From NCBI GenBank assembly GCA_020137815.1, contig CM035361.1, positions 6,167,631-6,231,630 of the forward strand: DNA of 64,000 bases, read 5' to 3'. The position numbers and the translations under genes are program-made. The notes beneath the pieces were generated by a model, which searched no databases, was not told where the DNA came from, and saw only the letters and a list, made by a program, of their open reading frames with translations. Shown one piece after another: positions 47,699 through 64,000 of this stretch. Origin of the DNA: Hormiphora californensis (Eukaryota; Ctenophora; Tentaculata; Cydippida; Pleurobrachiidae). Numbering within the stretch: the stretch's first letter is position 1; every line of letters begins with the position of its first letter.

Positions 47699-47952
47699 CT
47701 CCCTCGTCTCCCCCATGTGGATACCAAGAGATAAACATAAAGAGGAGGGTTACCATGGAAACCAAAGTGGGGGCTAGTGAAAAGGGCCAAAGGGGGGATC
47801 ATCAGTGTCTGAAGCGAGTACAGAAGAAGAAGACATGTGAGAGGTAATGATGATTTTTACTTGGATTTGTTATAGCTGTTGATGAGTCCAATTCTTCAAC
47901 GAATGACGTTTTATCCTGTTTTCAAGATCTATCTTCCCAATCCAGGTCTCTT

Positions 47953-48153
<201 letters not shown>

Positions 48154-48742
48154 CTCAGTCTTATTTTTGCTCCCCCAGCAGCTCCAGTACTCTCTTTATT
48201 CCCCCACAAATACACATCTATTGTTATAACCGTGGGAGATGTTGCTCTCCCTATATGATTCTCTCTATAAAGCTATATTTCTCTCCCTCAGCCCTCTCAA
48301 ATCTCCCGATTCTCTCTCTTTCTGTCTCTCATCTATAAAGCTATATTTCTCTCACTTTTCTCCCTCTCAGATCTCCCTACTCTCTCTCTTTCTCTCACTC
48401 TCTCTATCGCCCCTAAAACTCTCCCTCCTCGCCCACAAAACACCTTTATATTGCTCTATTCTTAACCAAGATGATTTAGGACACCTTGCTCTAAGATCGT
48501 ATCCCAGTCATTTCCTGTTCTAGGACACCTTGCTGTAAGATCGTATCCCAGTCATTTCCTGTTCTAGTTTTCTGCTCCCATTTTGTTTGCAAAGTACTAT
48601 ACAGACACTATACAGACACTATACAGAAACTATACAGACACTGCTAATCTGCACTGCAGATATACCTTCAATCTGAATATCTGTTTATCTTGCTAATGAA
48701 TATTCCTATTTTATGAAACTCTGAATACTTCTGTTTTTTAGG

Positions 48743-49948
48743 ATGCTGCCATTGTTTCTCGTTTTGGCGATTCTTCACTTCAGTGCACCCGAAACCACCG
48801 ACATAGGTATAACAGCCTGTTTTACCCGTTTACTCAACTATTATTAATGTGTCAAATTATATCTATATCTTCTTCAAATATTAATATCAAGATTTTAATA
48901 TCGTTTAACTGAACTTTGTTTGCAGTCCCCGACCCTACAACTTTGGTAACAGAGGACCTGTACGTCCGACGGAGACCTGCGTTTAACACAGAAGCGGAAG
49001 ATATCGGTCTAGTCGCCACGGAGTGGCCTGCAACTATCACCCTTGGGGCTACTCCTTCACCAGTAGTTGGCAGTGAAGATGATGCACTGACAAGCGCTGG
49101 AGGTGATCTGGATGGAGTTGCTTCGAATATGGATGATGGTAGTGAACAATCAGAACCAGGGTCTTCTGCTCCGGAAACAGCTGGTATAAATGGAACAGAT
49201 TCCCAACGTACCCCTAATAAAATGGAGGATGGTGGTCCTCAAGTTGCCATGGTTACATCTGAAGAGGAGGTTGACCCGAAAGTGACCTCTGGTGACCCAA
49301 AAGTGACCTCTGGTGACCCAAAAGTGACCTCTGGTGACCCAAAAGTGACCTCTGGTGACCCGAAAGTGACCTCTGGTGGTGACCCAAAAGTGACCCCTGG
49401 TGGTGAACCAAAAGTGACCTCTGGTGACCCAAAAGTGACCTCTGGTGACCCGAAAGTGACCTCTAGTGACCCGAAAGTGACCTCTGGTGGTGACCCGAAA
49501 GTGACCTCTGGTGACAGTGGTGGGTTTGTTCCTACTGCAACATTGTATTTTAGGGTAAGTTAGTGAGACTCTCCAATCAATTTTTTAATTTTTTATCGAA
49601 ACTTCTGAAAGTTTTACCGGTAAAACTTTCAGAAGTTTCGATAAAAATAGGTAAAATAGGTAAAATTAAATAGGTAATACACCTAAAAATAGGTAATTAC
49701 CTAATTACCTAAGCCCTTGATATTTCAGAGGGTATTCCCATCATCGGATGTACCGGCAACTAAACCTCCAACGACAACACCTAATCCCCAGCTAACAACA
49801 AACCCAGCTGTTGTATCTAAAAATAGAACAGCAACCACCGTTGCCATGGTTACTGTATCTAAAAATAGAACAGTAAGCACAGTTGCCATGGAGACTGAGG
49901 AGATTTCTGATGATCAGATTTTCCAACCGGTTCCATCCAACGAATCAG
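48743..49948 (+). CDS. Secreted Thr/Ser/Pro-rich protein with GDPKVTS coding repeats (exons 1-3)
   Basis: Exon 1 (48743-48806) encodes a signal peptide, MLPLFLVLAILHFSAPETTD. Exon 2 (48926-49554) follows TTTGCAG| and ends TTTAGG|GTAAGT. Exon 3 (49729-49948) follows ATTTCAG| and ends ATCAG|GTATGA. Phases 1, 0 and 1 fit, giving about 304 residues. Exon 2 carries about 11 copies of GDPKVTS/GGDPKVTS in frame. Exon 3 is Thr/Pro-rich with two copies of VSKNRT (an N-glycosylation sequon, NRT). The low-complexity composition fits a mucin-like extracellular or cell-surface protein; no globular domain is recognised. The continuation after 49,948 is unclear. Confidence 0.75.
49260..49515. repeat. 21/24-bp coding minisatellite
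   Basis: Units GACCCAAAAGTGACCTCTGG(T), some with an extra GGT codon. All lengths are multiples of three, so copy-number change keeps the frame. This contrasts with the intronic arrays, whose units are not multiples of three. Confidence 0.92.
49590..49647. repeat. 58-bp perfect palindrome (intron 2 of the secreted-protein gene)
   Basis: Centred on TTTTACCGGTAAAA, with arms of GAAACTTCTGAAAG and complement. No loop. Confidence 0.9.
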
Positions 49949-50597
49949 GTATGACTTTGCTGTTTTCAATTCAAAACTTCGGGTAAGGCCAACAGTTACG
50001 TTGCAGTTCGTTTCACTTTTGCGAACGACTCAGCGATCCAAACCAAACCAACAGTTATAAACGCCGCGTCACGGAGATCTCAGTTGAGGTTTTCAGTTAA
50101 ATGGTACAATTCACAATTGCACAGCAATTCAATTAGTTGGTTTGTGGAATGAACGGGGTCTAAATTTGGAAACCGCTTGATTAGTAAATCAGTCATCAGA
50201 AATCTGTAGCTAATTTAGTCGGATAGGTAAACTGGATGATTCGACACTTTTCGACAGATCAATCGATATATAGCTGTTAATTTCTGTAATTACGAATCGG
50301 TAGATGGGAAAGAGAGATGATAATTATCAGCACGCAGTCCTTTTTCGGTAGTTTTCCACTTTTTGAAACAACCTCCTCGCTTCAAACATCTCTCTCTCCT
50401 TTCCTTTAGCAAGTTTGTCAATCAGTAATTGGCTCCTGCAGCAGCATTGCATGACGGCAAATTCTGCACAATTTTGAAATTCTTTCCTTCTAATAACTTC
50501 CTATATCTTTTGTTTCAATAAAATATCTGGGCGTGGGACTTCGTGACTGAACTTAATAGAGTGACGTACCAAGCTTTACTCCTTCATTCCTTTACAG

Positions 50598-50629
50598 ATC
50601 TCTTTCTTGCGCAGTTTGTTAAGTTGTGA
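50598..50629 (+). CDS. Possible terminal exon of the secreted-protein gene
   Basis: A strong acceptor (CATTCCTTTACAG) is followed, in the phase left by exon 3, by DLFLAQFVKL and a TGA. If used, the protein would be 314 residues. Support is only the splice site and phase. Other downstream exons are possible. Confidence 0.3.
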
Positions 50630-51944
50630 TATAAGTTCCAAACTTACACATATGGTGCCAGGCCAAATATATCCACACAATTTAGCATGCCCAATTGAGT
50701 TTTTAACTCGAAATGTCGAGATAAAATCTATAACTGCAGTTATATATTTTATCATACTTCTTGCTGTCCCAACCTTGAAGGGCTGGTGTCACCGTCCGCG
50801 GCATCATAGTGCTTGGAGTGGGGCCCACTGTTGGACCTCCGAACTGGTCTCGCGTGTGTTAGCGTGTGTTCAGGCATTCAGGAAAAAAGACGTTGATTCA
50901 GGTGTTCAAAATCAAATAGCTAATATAACAGACGTTTCGACTCCAAGCATACTTCTTCTTTGTCAGTCTTGTAGCAGTCCTCCTATTTTTCACACGGTGC
51001 AGTTCAGCGAGTAAGGTTCTCGAGTTCAGTTTTGGTAACTCGTTACCTACTTTAACATAAGTAGCCTACTTATGTCTGCTAAGGCTGCAGCTCTCTTTCT
51101 CAGCTGGGTCTTTCCTGGTATAACAGACTCTATTTTACTATTTCTCACACCCTATAATTATAGCTTTATGTATGTTCGGTACTTTGGTTTCATTTTGCAT
51201 CTCTACTTCTAATGAACCCCATGGTTTGACGCTAGATTATTCTCAAAAGATTGTTTATGGAAGCCTTACTATCATTATGTGCGGTTTAGAGCAATGCTGC
51301 AGAGTATAATTTCTCACGATGTCGAGCTGCATTGCTCGTGGTGATACTCTTTCTCCTTTTACTCTTCCCCCGGCCTGGTTGTGGTTAGGAAACGACGAAG
51401 GACTTTGAGAAAATAGAGATCTGAAGCGTTGTGTGAAATTGCTGTTGAAATGTGTTTCTTTAGTCCTAATTCTGTGATAGATATTCCATAATTAGGAAAC
51501 ATGAAAGTCTGAATGATTGATAGATGCAATGACTACCGTAACAGCTGATAGGTTGCCCTAATACAAAAAGATTCAGTATACTTGATTGTAAACTATCTGC
51601 TGCAAAGAGTCAAAGACTGTTATACCTCTGCAGTAGTGGTCTACTTCAAATACTACTAATCGCGGTTTCTTTACTAGAGCGGTTTCTTTACCCCTCACTG
51701 GTCTACTTTCACCATTGTAAAATTTTGAGATATAATATAATTCTTTAGATAGCACTGCTTGTACAACTTATAACACTGCGCAGTGTTATAAGTTTTCATG
51801 TATAACTGCTGGCAGTGTTATAAGTTTTCATGTATAACTGCTAGCAGTGATACATGAAAACTTATAACACTGCTGCACTTAGAACTCCTTACTCCACTGT
51901 TTCTGTCACACTTAAAAACCGTTAGAAAGATAAACGTGTACGAA

Positions 51945-51999
<55 letters not shown>

Positions 52000-52028
52000 C
52001 TCTCACACTGTCAAGCCGTTGCAGCACC
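50630..52028. other. No gene supported
   Basis: A long frame here includes a hydrophobic stretch (ITAVIYFIILLAVP) but lacks a conventional start and conserved context. 51,763-51,880 holds direct and inverted copies of ACTTATAACACTGC, and (CT)n lies at about 51,950-51,993. Confidence 0.45.
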
Positions 52029-52118
52029 TTGGTAACGAAGTTACCCCTCTGTCGAGGGCATTGCGATAGTAAGGCACGTTTTAGCGTGCCCGCAATGTAG
52101 GGGGAACTGCGTTACCAA
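52029..52118. mobile_element. 90-bp MITE with 9-bp target duplication, second copy
   Basis: Ends TTGGTAACGAAGTTACCCC and GGGGGAACTGCGTTACCAA. The flanks are a perfect 9-bp duplication, TGCAGCACC. Same family as the element at 14,904. Confidence 0.85.
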
Positions 52119-52127
52119 TGCAGCACC

Positions 52128-53853
52128 GAGATCAAGATAACAGTTACGAACTCCCGGACCCACGTCCCACACATTCTTTATCTCTCTCACTCTCACTAAT
52201 CTCTCACTCTCTTTACCTATCTCAGGCGTTATCTTATCTCTGCCTGCTACCATATCATGAATTCGCTCTATTGTTACGCCCTAAAGTGTCTCTCACTCTT
52301 GTTTTAAAAATTTTACAATGCAATTTTATTATGCCTATTTTCGTTGTACCTGACGTCAACAATAATATCCCAGATTCTTACACTTTTAGACCTCGCAGGC
52401 TCGGTCAAAAAGTAAAACTACATCACTCGCAGGCTCGTGAGGTAGTTACACTTAGTGGCACTCGCAGGCTCGTGCACTAAAGTACAAGAATCTGCCTCGA
52501 CCTGTGGTCTCGGATCATTATTGTTGCACTTATAACACTCGACCTTCGGTCTCGTGTTATAAGTTTTCAGGTACAACTTATACCCATAATAAAATCCTAC
52601 ATTATACTTACTACCCCACTATATATCCCACTATTCACTACTTCACCAGTCATGCAGGAGCTGTGATCGCTTTAGTTAATTTACCGTTCCTCGGGGACCC
52701 CCCAGGGTCAGCTATCCGGTGTTATATAGTCCGCAAGGGGGGACCACTTGATCACTAGTCAGCTATCCGGTGTTATAAAGTCCGCCGGGGGACCAGTTGA
52801 TCAAGTTGCTTGTTAAACTGGGCTGACTGTCAATATAGTTCCACCGGCTCTTGTAGTCTTGTACGGCCGGTTTTATGGATATATGACTCAGTATGACGTA
52901 ATACATAACTTGGTGGTGAATTTGTTGATTTAGATCAGGGGTTTTTCAAAGGCGATTGATCGATTGATCGAAGTACTGTTAATTTACGAGTTTTAATGGG
53001 TTCAATCCCAATTTGCTCGTTACACTAAGCTCTGCATCTGAGAGAGTGCCAACACGTGCTTTTAATGCCCATGTGTAATTCCGTGTTTCTCTCTCTCCTC
53101 ATCTTCCCCTCCCTCTCCTCCTCTCCTCTCGCATCCTCTCTCTCCTCTCTCTCTCTCCGTCAGCATCGCTCCGCCCTCCTCGTCGTCTCTTTCCCTTCTC
53201 TCTTCTATCGTTGCTTCTCCTTGGCTTCATTCTCTTCTGATCTTCTATTCTTAGTCTTCGTCTGGAGTCGTCCTCCTCTGTTCATCTTCTGGAGTCTTTT
53301 AGTGGGTCCTTGTCTTTTTTATGGCTCTTCTATTTTGCGGGTCTTCAATCTCTGTTTTTGAATGTGGGAGGGGCCCTTAACAGAAGGAGAAGGGAGAAGG
53401 GAAAGGAGACGAGGAGAGGAGAGAGAAAAAAAGCTGGGGTTACGACAAAAGAGACAGGAGGGTATAACAGAGGTTAACCAAAAACTGGATAGCTGTTGCC
53501 GAGGCAACACTTTCTCTGATGGGTAAATCGTATTATTAACTAATAATAACTATCTATAATCAGTCCAGAAAGACCCTAGTCGAGGTCGACTAGACAGTCC
53601 CCGCTAGAAGAGAGAGAGAGAGAGATAGAGAGAAAGATAGAGAGAGAGATAGAGAGAAAGAAAGCTCATTTGACATTTCAAACAATTTTGGCCAGTGATG
53701 AACACTTGAGAACAAACGCATGTTTATAATATGGTTGTTCTGTCTTATTTGCAGTGTTCCAGTCACGATATACAGAGCTGGTGTTGATTGCACTCTTATA
53801 TAACTGATTTGTGGCATTACTTACTTACTTATTACTTATGTGTAGTTCGCCGG
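52128..53853. other. No gene supported
   Basis: Contains CTCGCAGGCTCG repeats at about 52,390-52,470, a duplicated CAGCTATCCGGTGTTATA segment (about 52,709 and 52,758) and CT/GA-rich DNA at 53,085-53,440 and 53,610-53,665. Confidence 0.45.
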
Positions 53854-53854
53854 C

Positions 53855-54117
53855 TACTGCTCGTCCGATCGGGGTATCGCTTTCTGCAACTCCCCACTGG
53901 TACTATCAAGAACACTGTTTGTGGATCTCCGCGTATACCCAGCGACTGGAGGTTGGTCTGGTATCGCGTCCATAAATCTTGATAACTGAGTTTTGAAAAC
54001 CTGGAACTCAGTGATTTGGTTAATTTGAGCAGGTAAGCAGTTCCAGAGCCTTGGCCCCATCACAGCAAAGGATCCATCGTATGCTGACTGTGCTGCTGCT
54101 AGAGAGTTCTTCACAAT
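53855..54117 (-). pseudogene. LINE reverse-transcriptase C-terminal fragment
   Basis: About 86 residues containing SFAVMGPRLWNCLPAQI, then QVFKTQLSRF. This is typical of the C-terminal end of non-LTR retrotransposon polyproteins (pattern: FxxxxPxLWNxLP, about 12 residues, then FKxxLKxxL). It ends at a TAG. The upstream part is missing, because the fold-back element at 54,118 begins there. Judged a dead fragment. Confidence 0.75.
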
Positions 54118-55121
54118 TAGTAGGGACGAATCTTAATTTTTTGACTCACTATTTGGTGGAAAGCAAATTCCGGTTGTAACCCACCTATTTTGACCCGCTG
54201 AACACGATCCCGTTCATAGGCAAGCTCGCAAAAGTGGAGAAAATGCCCAAATCGGCCACGCCCTTTTACCTGTATTTTCAGCCTGTAGCCAAAAACATAA
54301 CTCCTCTTAGAATAGGAGTAGAGACAAATCTGAGGGCACTAAAGTTATCAGCGCCCTTGCATTAGTGGGGGTAGGTGCTGGAATTAAGTCTCTATCTCAT
54401 CTGGTTAATTAGATAATTGGATAATTAGGTTTGTGCATAACCGTTTTTTGGCTATATGGCTATAGCCACTTAGGAATGGTTTAGATACTTTTCACTGGCG
54501 CCATTTTGTAGGCAATAGCCAAGTTATGGGGGGTCGACGTCGGACTTTTAAGCTCTATCTCCAACCGTTTAGCCGTTATTGGGCTAAATCGATGCTCAAA
54601 ATGAGCGAAAAACGGTAAAAAGCCCGATTTTGAGCATCGTTTAGGCCCAATAACGGCTAAACGGTTGGAGATAGAGCTTAAAAGTCCGACGTCGACCCCC
54701 CATAACTTGGCTATTGCCTACAAAATGGCGCCAGTGAAAAGTATCTAAACCATTCCTAAGTGGCTATAGCCATATAGCCAAAAAACGGTTATGCACAAAC
54801 CTAATTATCCAATTATCTAATTAACCAGATGAGATAGAGACTTAATTCCAGCACCTACCCCCACTAATGCAAGGGCGCTGATCACTTTAGTGCCCTCAGA
54901 TTTGTCTCTACTCCTATTCTAAGAGGAGTTATGTTTTTGGCTACAGGCTGAAAATACAGGTAAAAGGGCGTGGCCGATTTGGGCATTTTCTCCACTTTTG
55001 CGAGCTTGCCTATGAACGGGATCGTGTTCAGCGGGTCAAAATAGGTGGGTTACAACCGGAATTTGCTTTCCACCAAATAGTGAGTCAGCCACTTCTTTTT
55101 ATAAGAGATTCGTCCCTACTA
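54118..55121. mobile_element. 1,004-bp fold-back element
   Basis: Two almost identical arms of ~480 bp start TAGTAGGGACGAATC and meet at about 54,610-54,625. The first ~25 bp of the two arms differ by a small insertion. Outer TA on both sides may be the target duplication. No coding capacity. It interrupts or abuts the LINE fragment. Confidence 0.85.
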
Positions 55122-56110
55122 CATGCATAGGAGATTGGATAATAAAATAGCGGAGGAATAGCGGCTAATATAATTTGTGACTCCAGCTATCAATAAATCT
55201 CCATTACTGCGGATCGCTTACCACTAAACTATACTACCAGTATTGTATTAAAGTTCCAATGCCTAATAGTATAGGCTTTTATATTTTCGCAAAAGCAATC
55301 ATATTATGATCTATATCGATATTCCCTTCATCAAAATCAGCTTGATCTTGCAGTTTTATATACCCTGCTAACTTAAATAACCCGCCAGCGGCGAGAAGTC
55401 CCACTGGCGCGCTCTCAATATACAGCCAGTCCAGCGGCAGATTATTTCCCACTGGCTGGCTGTTTATTATTAACTCCTATGTTACATTCAAAGTGTGTGT
55501 AAATGATCAGTTCTTACTGAAATACAGAGTGAACACTGTTTGCAAGAGTTACACACTGCATTGGAGAGAAAGAAACAACACATTCCGTCAATTTCTCTCT
55601 CTTTATCTCCCCTTTTGTTTCACTATCTCAATTCCTCTGTGTTATGTCTGGCATGCCCCATATCTTGTTATTTCTTTCTCTCTCTCCTTAGTAACTGTTA
55701 CCAAACAATATACACTCAATTGAGAGATGTTTTTGACTGTTTCTCAGTTCTCTTTGTGTGTTTTGATTAGCGTTCTCTCTCTTGTTAGTGTATAATACTT
55801 GAAACAAACAACTAAAGCAGGGTATATAACCCATAAACTCTGACCAATGGCACGTTATTGGTTTAAACCCCTCCGCCTCTCCCTCGGCTACGCCTCAGGA
55901 TCGTCGTCGTGATTTAAACCAGTTTATCCGCCACTGGCGGATAAACTACAGCTACCTTCTCCCAGCGGCGCGCTGGGAGAAAGGTATCTGAAATAACGTG
56001 CCAGTGGCCAGAGTTTATGCCTCATATATAACAAGCTGTGAAATCACAACATAATGTGACGCCGTCGTTTCAGTCCTATTTCCAAAAGATTCCTGTTTTC
56101 TCTCTCTCTC

Positions 56111-56146
<36 letters not shown>

Positions 56147-57291
56147 AGCTCTCTCCCTCGTTCTCCCTCTCTTTCTCTCTCTGATTTGGGTAAGAAAGTG
56201 TATAATCAGTTACATTTTATGTGTTGCTTTTTATACCGACGCAGAATGGGCAATGAGCATGTTGTTAGGCAATTGGTTTTCCTTCTTCAATCTCTTCAAT
56301 CTCTTCTATAGAAGATATATATCTCTCCTACTATTAGGAGAGAAGCTGACAGAGAAAAAGAGGAGAACCATTGATCAGTTTATTGTTTTCCTTTTCTCCT
56401 ATATCAATGTCAATATATCTAGATCTACCGATGCCTGATCGATTCTTCTGATCATAATTGTCGTTTGCCATGCCTAAACACGACAATACGAAATCCATGT
56501 TCGATAAATCGATCATCGTACTATCGACAAAAGCTAACTTTCGTAATTCGTACTATATTCGAGATTTTAAAAACATAGGATTCTAAAATCTTAAATCAAA
56601 CTGATTTTAGTAGTTCAGCTATCGATAAATCGATTTTTGTTTTATCACTTTTCACTTGACCACAAATAGTTTGCGTGTTAGCTTGTGTATTTAAAAGTGT
56701 TTGGTTTAGGCAATTAAAGACGATTAGATGATTTTCTTGGAACGATACCACGTACATTTTGTCGCCATAATACACATCTTTTTCCCGTGGTATGGTGCAC
56801 TTGTATCTGAATGACCTTAATCAAGTGTAAAATTAGAACTGACGTAATTACAGTGTTTTAATTTCATCTTTCACTGGACTGTTAAGTGGTGAATGTGCTC
56901 ACTCTGATTTAAATTAGTTTTTGGTTTTCACACTTTCCAAATGGTATAATGCAGTACATGGAAATTAATTAATAGCCTTGGATTGAAACTTGTGCAATGG
57001 TTAATTATAAATCGAGGAGCTCGTGTGATTGACATGTGTTTCAATTACGCCCTTGAATTAACACTAATTATGAGCTAATTATGAGCTATGTGATTCCAAC
57101 AAACTGATCACTTTTTGATTGTCACACTTATGTTGACGTATATTGAATACCTGATTCGCACGATACGTAACTTTTGATAATTTGAAACGAAACCACTTTT
57201 GCCGAATTGTAATTATCTCAGTCGACAAATTTGTTTGATAACTTTGAAAATTGATTTTCATACTTGTTTCCTCCAATAATAGCACCCCAAA
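55122..57291. other. No gene supported
   Basis: Includes CT tracts (about 55,590 and 56,099-56,147) and a patch with CCAGCGGC/GCCACTGGCGG inverted segments at 55,380-55,990. No exon with good sites was found. Confidence 0.45.
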
Positions 57292-57415
57292 ATGAAGACC
57301 AGAATATCCACGGAGGTCATCCTCTTTACTTTCCTCTGCTGTGTTCTCGTTCTACCAACATCCAGTGATAGTGCCAACCTTCACTCCTTTCGACCTTTCC
57401 CGACACCCAACTGCC
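57292..57415 (+). CDS. First coding exon of a secreted or membrane protein (partial)
   Basis: The ATG follows an acceptor-like AATAATAG. It encodes 41 residues: MKTRISTEVILFTFLCCVLV is a clear signal peptide, with likely cleavage near PTSSD, followed by SANLHSFRPFPTPNC. The donor is CTGCC|GTGAGT, phase 1. The rest of the gene is not recognised, so no function is proposed. A hAT-like MITE lies 44 bp into the intron. Confidence 0.65.
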
Positions 57416-57458
57416 GTGAGTAGAAATAAAACTGAATGTATTTGTGTATCCTAACTGG

Positions 57459-57567
57459 CAGGAACCGACCAAATCAGGAAATACTGGTCCCTGATTGGCT
57501 GATAACCAGTCACGTGACCTAAATAACGAGTTCTAATTGGTTGTTTACTTGTTTCGGTCGGTTCCTG
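57459..57567. mobile_element. hAT-like MITE, copy 5
   Basis: A complete copy in inverted orientation. Flanking direct repeats ATCCTAACTGG (11 bp) are longer than the 8 bp seen at other copies. Confidence 0.85.
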
Positions 57568-58163
57568 ATCCTAACTGGAGGACGGATGGGAAGCTGTTTT
57601 GCAGCACCCTGTCTGGCACCACCATATACCGCCAGACAATTTCCTACAACTCTTATGAGGGATGCAATGTGATCCGAGCAACTTTGCATTTGTGAATTTT
57701 TCAAAACGTGAACCCCGGTCGGATTTCATGAACACGTATTTTTGACTTTAAGACGATATATCTGACGGTTGGTAAGACTTGGAACATCAATCTTGTACGC
57801 AAATGTTCGCCTGACAATTCTCTACAACACTGTTTTTGGTTGAGCCGTTTTGACCAATTTTTCGATGAGTTATGAGCATTTGAATGGAACCCACTCATCA
57901 CCCAAAATCAGAGGTACGCAAGAAAGTGGGACACCCTGTACATGCAGCACCCCAAACCCCATGGTGCACTCAGATATTCAGGAGTCAGACAGAATAGCTA
58001 GTTCCGGTTCCCCAACAAGTGTTCAGACATGTTCATTGTTCATGTTCTAACACGTGCTTCATGTTCTAACAGCGTGACTTTATTACCCTGTGGAGTCCAA
58101 AACTGTACAAAGCATACCCCTGAAAACCTTAAAAAGGGGGGAAACATTTTTTCCCCAAAAACT
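57568..58163. other. No gene supported
   Basis: Unique DNA with a short duplicated GTTCATGTTCTAACA segment (about 58,038 and 58,058). Confidence 0.45.
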
Positions 58164-58921
58164 TTGGAGGCGTTGCCATGGGAATGAAACAGGGAGAGAA
58201 TAGAGAAGAGTGCTAAGTGTGAGATTTGATCTGAAGAGAGTTGTTGAGTAAGGGGGGACTCAACAAGAAGAGAGGGGACGGGACAAAACAACGAGACGTA
58301 ATCACTCTGATAATTGCTAGGGACTGCTGGGGAACATTCAGAAGGGATTGTGAAGTGAATAAAGTGAATTAGTAGAGTTAGAAAGGGGAAATGAGATGCC
58401 ATTTCCAGACCAAATTGACAAGAATAACAAGCGAGAAACGTATTACAAGTGGTATAGGTGTAGAATGAAGTTGCTATGCATCAGGATACCGCAGTGTGCT
58501 CCTTTATCAAACCAGGGATTGCATTTGAAGATTCAGAGCTGTTTGAGCCGCGCAAATAAACAGGAAATGCGCGCCACACAGTGGCTGGTGGCGTTGTAAT
58601 ATCTCCAAAGACATGATCGATACATTTGGAGGCGTTGCCATGGGAATGAAACAGGGAGAGAATAGAGAAGAGTGCTAAGTGTGAGATTTGATCTGAAGAG
58701 AGTTGTTGAGTAAGGGGGGACTCAACAAGAAGAGAGGGGACGGGACAAAACAACGAGACGTAATCACTCTGATAATTGCTAGGGACTGCTGGGGAACATT
58801 CAGAAGGGATTGTGAAGTGAATAAAGTGAATTAGTAGAGTTAGAAAGGGGAAATGAGATGCCATTTCCAGACCAAATTGACAAGAATAACAAGCGAGAAA
58901 CGTATTACAAGTGGTATAGGT
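58164..58921. repeat. Direct duplication, 460-bp period
   Basis: The segment 58,164-58,460 is repeated almost exactly at 58,624-58,921 (TTTGGAGGCGTTGCCATGGG onward). The 163 bp between them is unique. Probably a recent tandem duplication; minus-strand frames in the two halves are the same shadow frame. Confidence 0.9.
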
Positions 58922-58959
58922 CTTGGTCATGTGGTGTTTCAATGTAATTAATGCAACGG

Positions 58960-59616
58960 TATATAGTACATAACTCCCTCCCGCGCGTGCATCTATTCAA
59001 TAGACGCACTGCAGAGCAGTGCGTCTATTGAGCTGTAATGCACGGGTCCCGAAGGGACCCGTGCGTTACAGCCCTGTAAATCCCGAGCGTCAGCGAGGGG
59101 TTTACAGGTATATCTGCACGTTAGGGAGGGAGTTGTGTTCTATAGACCCCGCTGGCGGGCACCTAGAAGCAAAACAAGCACAATTTACGTGGTTCTCAAA
59201 CATAGAGCTCACACAAAACGGGTCAAATAGTTGGAAATGAAGCTACTAAGTGCCTCTCTACATTCCTACACACTCGTACCAATCGTTTTAACAAATCAAA
59301 AGGGTGGAATGCTGAGAGAGATAACCGTTAATTGTGGGTCAAGAGGAACAGTTGCCAACAGACTGGCGGGCGCCAAATCTACACAGAGAGCGTAGTTGGT
59401 TGTACACACACTCCCTCTTGTGTTGTCATGTCATTTTATCGTGTTTCCAGTGATTCTTTGTGATCTTTACACAAATCTGTCACTGACACTGTCACTGACA
59501 GTGTCAGAGGGCGTGCGTCTATCGAGACACAAACTCACGGCAGTGCACGGCCCAATAGACCAGTGCAAATTGTTTGAGCGCGCCGTGCGTCTATTTGAGC
59601 CGGCGGGGTCTATATA
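58960..59616. mobile_element. Repeat family R1, copy 2 (uninterrupted)
   Basis: An uninterrupted 0.65-kb copy of the element at 22,648, with TATATA on both flanks as a candidate target duplication. Near identity with copy 1 implies recent movement or gene conversion. Coding capacity is not convincing. Confidence 0.85.

Positions 59617-64000
<4,384 letters not shown>

Noticed and set aside
50607-51014. A 135-codon plus-strand frame with a hydrophobic segment
   Set aside because: It has no normal start at its beginning, no conserved motif, and is out of phase with the upstream exon. The hydrophobic stretch alone is not enough.

Overview
The window is animal nuclear DNA. It has spliceosomal GT-AG introns, a 29-exon peptidase gene, many (GA/CT)n microsatellites and many terminal-inverted-repeat transposons with intact target-site duplications. 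No tRNA, rRNA or bacterial-type operon was seen. The phylum cannot be fixed from the sequence; a marine invertebrate is a guess. Exons were assembled by eye from splice sites, reading phase and family similarity, so boundaries are predictions.

Layout: (1) 1-1044, two exons of an unrecognised acidic, Ser-rich protein on the minus strand, running off the left edge, followed by a 2-kb satellite to about 3.04 kb. (2) 3.1-6.1 kb, a block made almost entirely of homopolymer runs that looks like a sequencing or assembly artefact. (3) 6.1-26.4 kb, gene-poor DNA with MITEs, a 0.93-kb palindromic element, a nested set of insertions and microsatellites. (4) 26,473-46,055 minus, a complete M16A (insulin-degrading-enzyme-like) metallopeptidase gene. 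Its 29 coding exons stay in phase and give 1,017 codons plus a stop, with an N-terminal signal-anchor. (5) 46.1-48.7 kb, the space between divergent genes. (6) 48,743 to about 49,948 plus, a secreted Thr/Ser/Pro-rich protein with a coding minisatellite. (7) 50-57.2 kb, a LINE remnant beside a 1-kb fold-back element. (8) 57,292-57,415 plus, the signal-peptide first exon of another gene. (9) 57.5-64 kb, a 460-bp tandem duplication, the second copy of the nested family and many (CT)n tracts.

The most notable observation is that many minisatellites here are built from splice junctions. In both minus-strand genes, the 3' or 5' splice site plus the adjoining 5-30 exon bases has been amplified in place into 2 to about 50 tandem copies. 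Eleven boundaries show this. They include both sides of the peptidase's catalytic HxxEH exon: about 35 copies of its acceptor (40-bp unit) and 8 of its donor (20-bp unit). Several units carry both an AG and a GT and so look like micro-exons. I know of no named system that matches this. It could be a mutational process focused on splice junctions, a source of decoy splice sites, or a stage in intron change.
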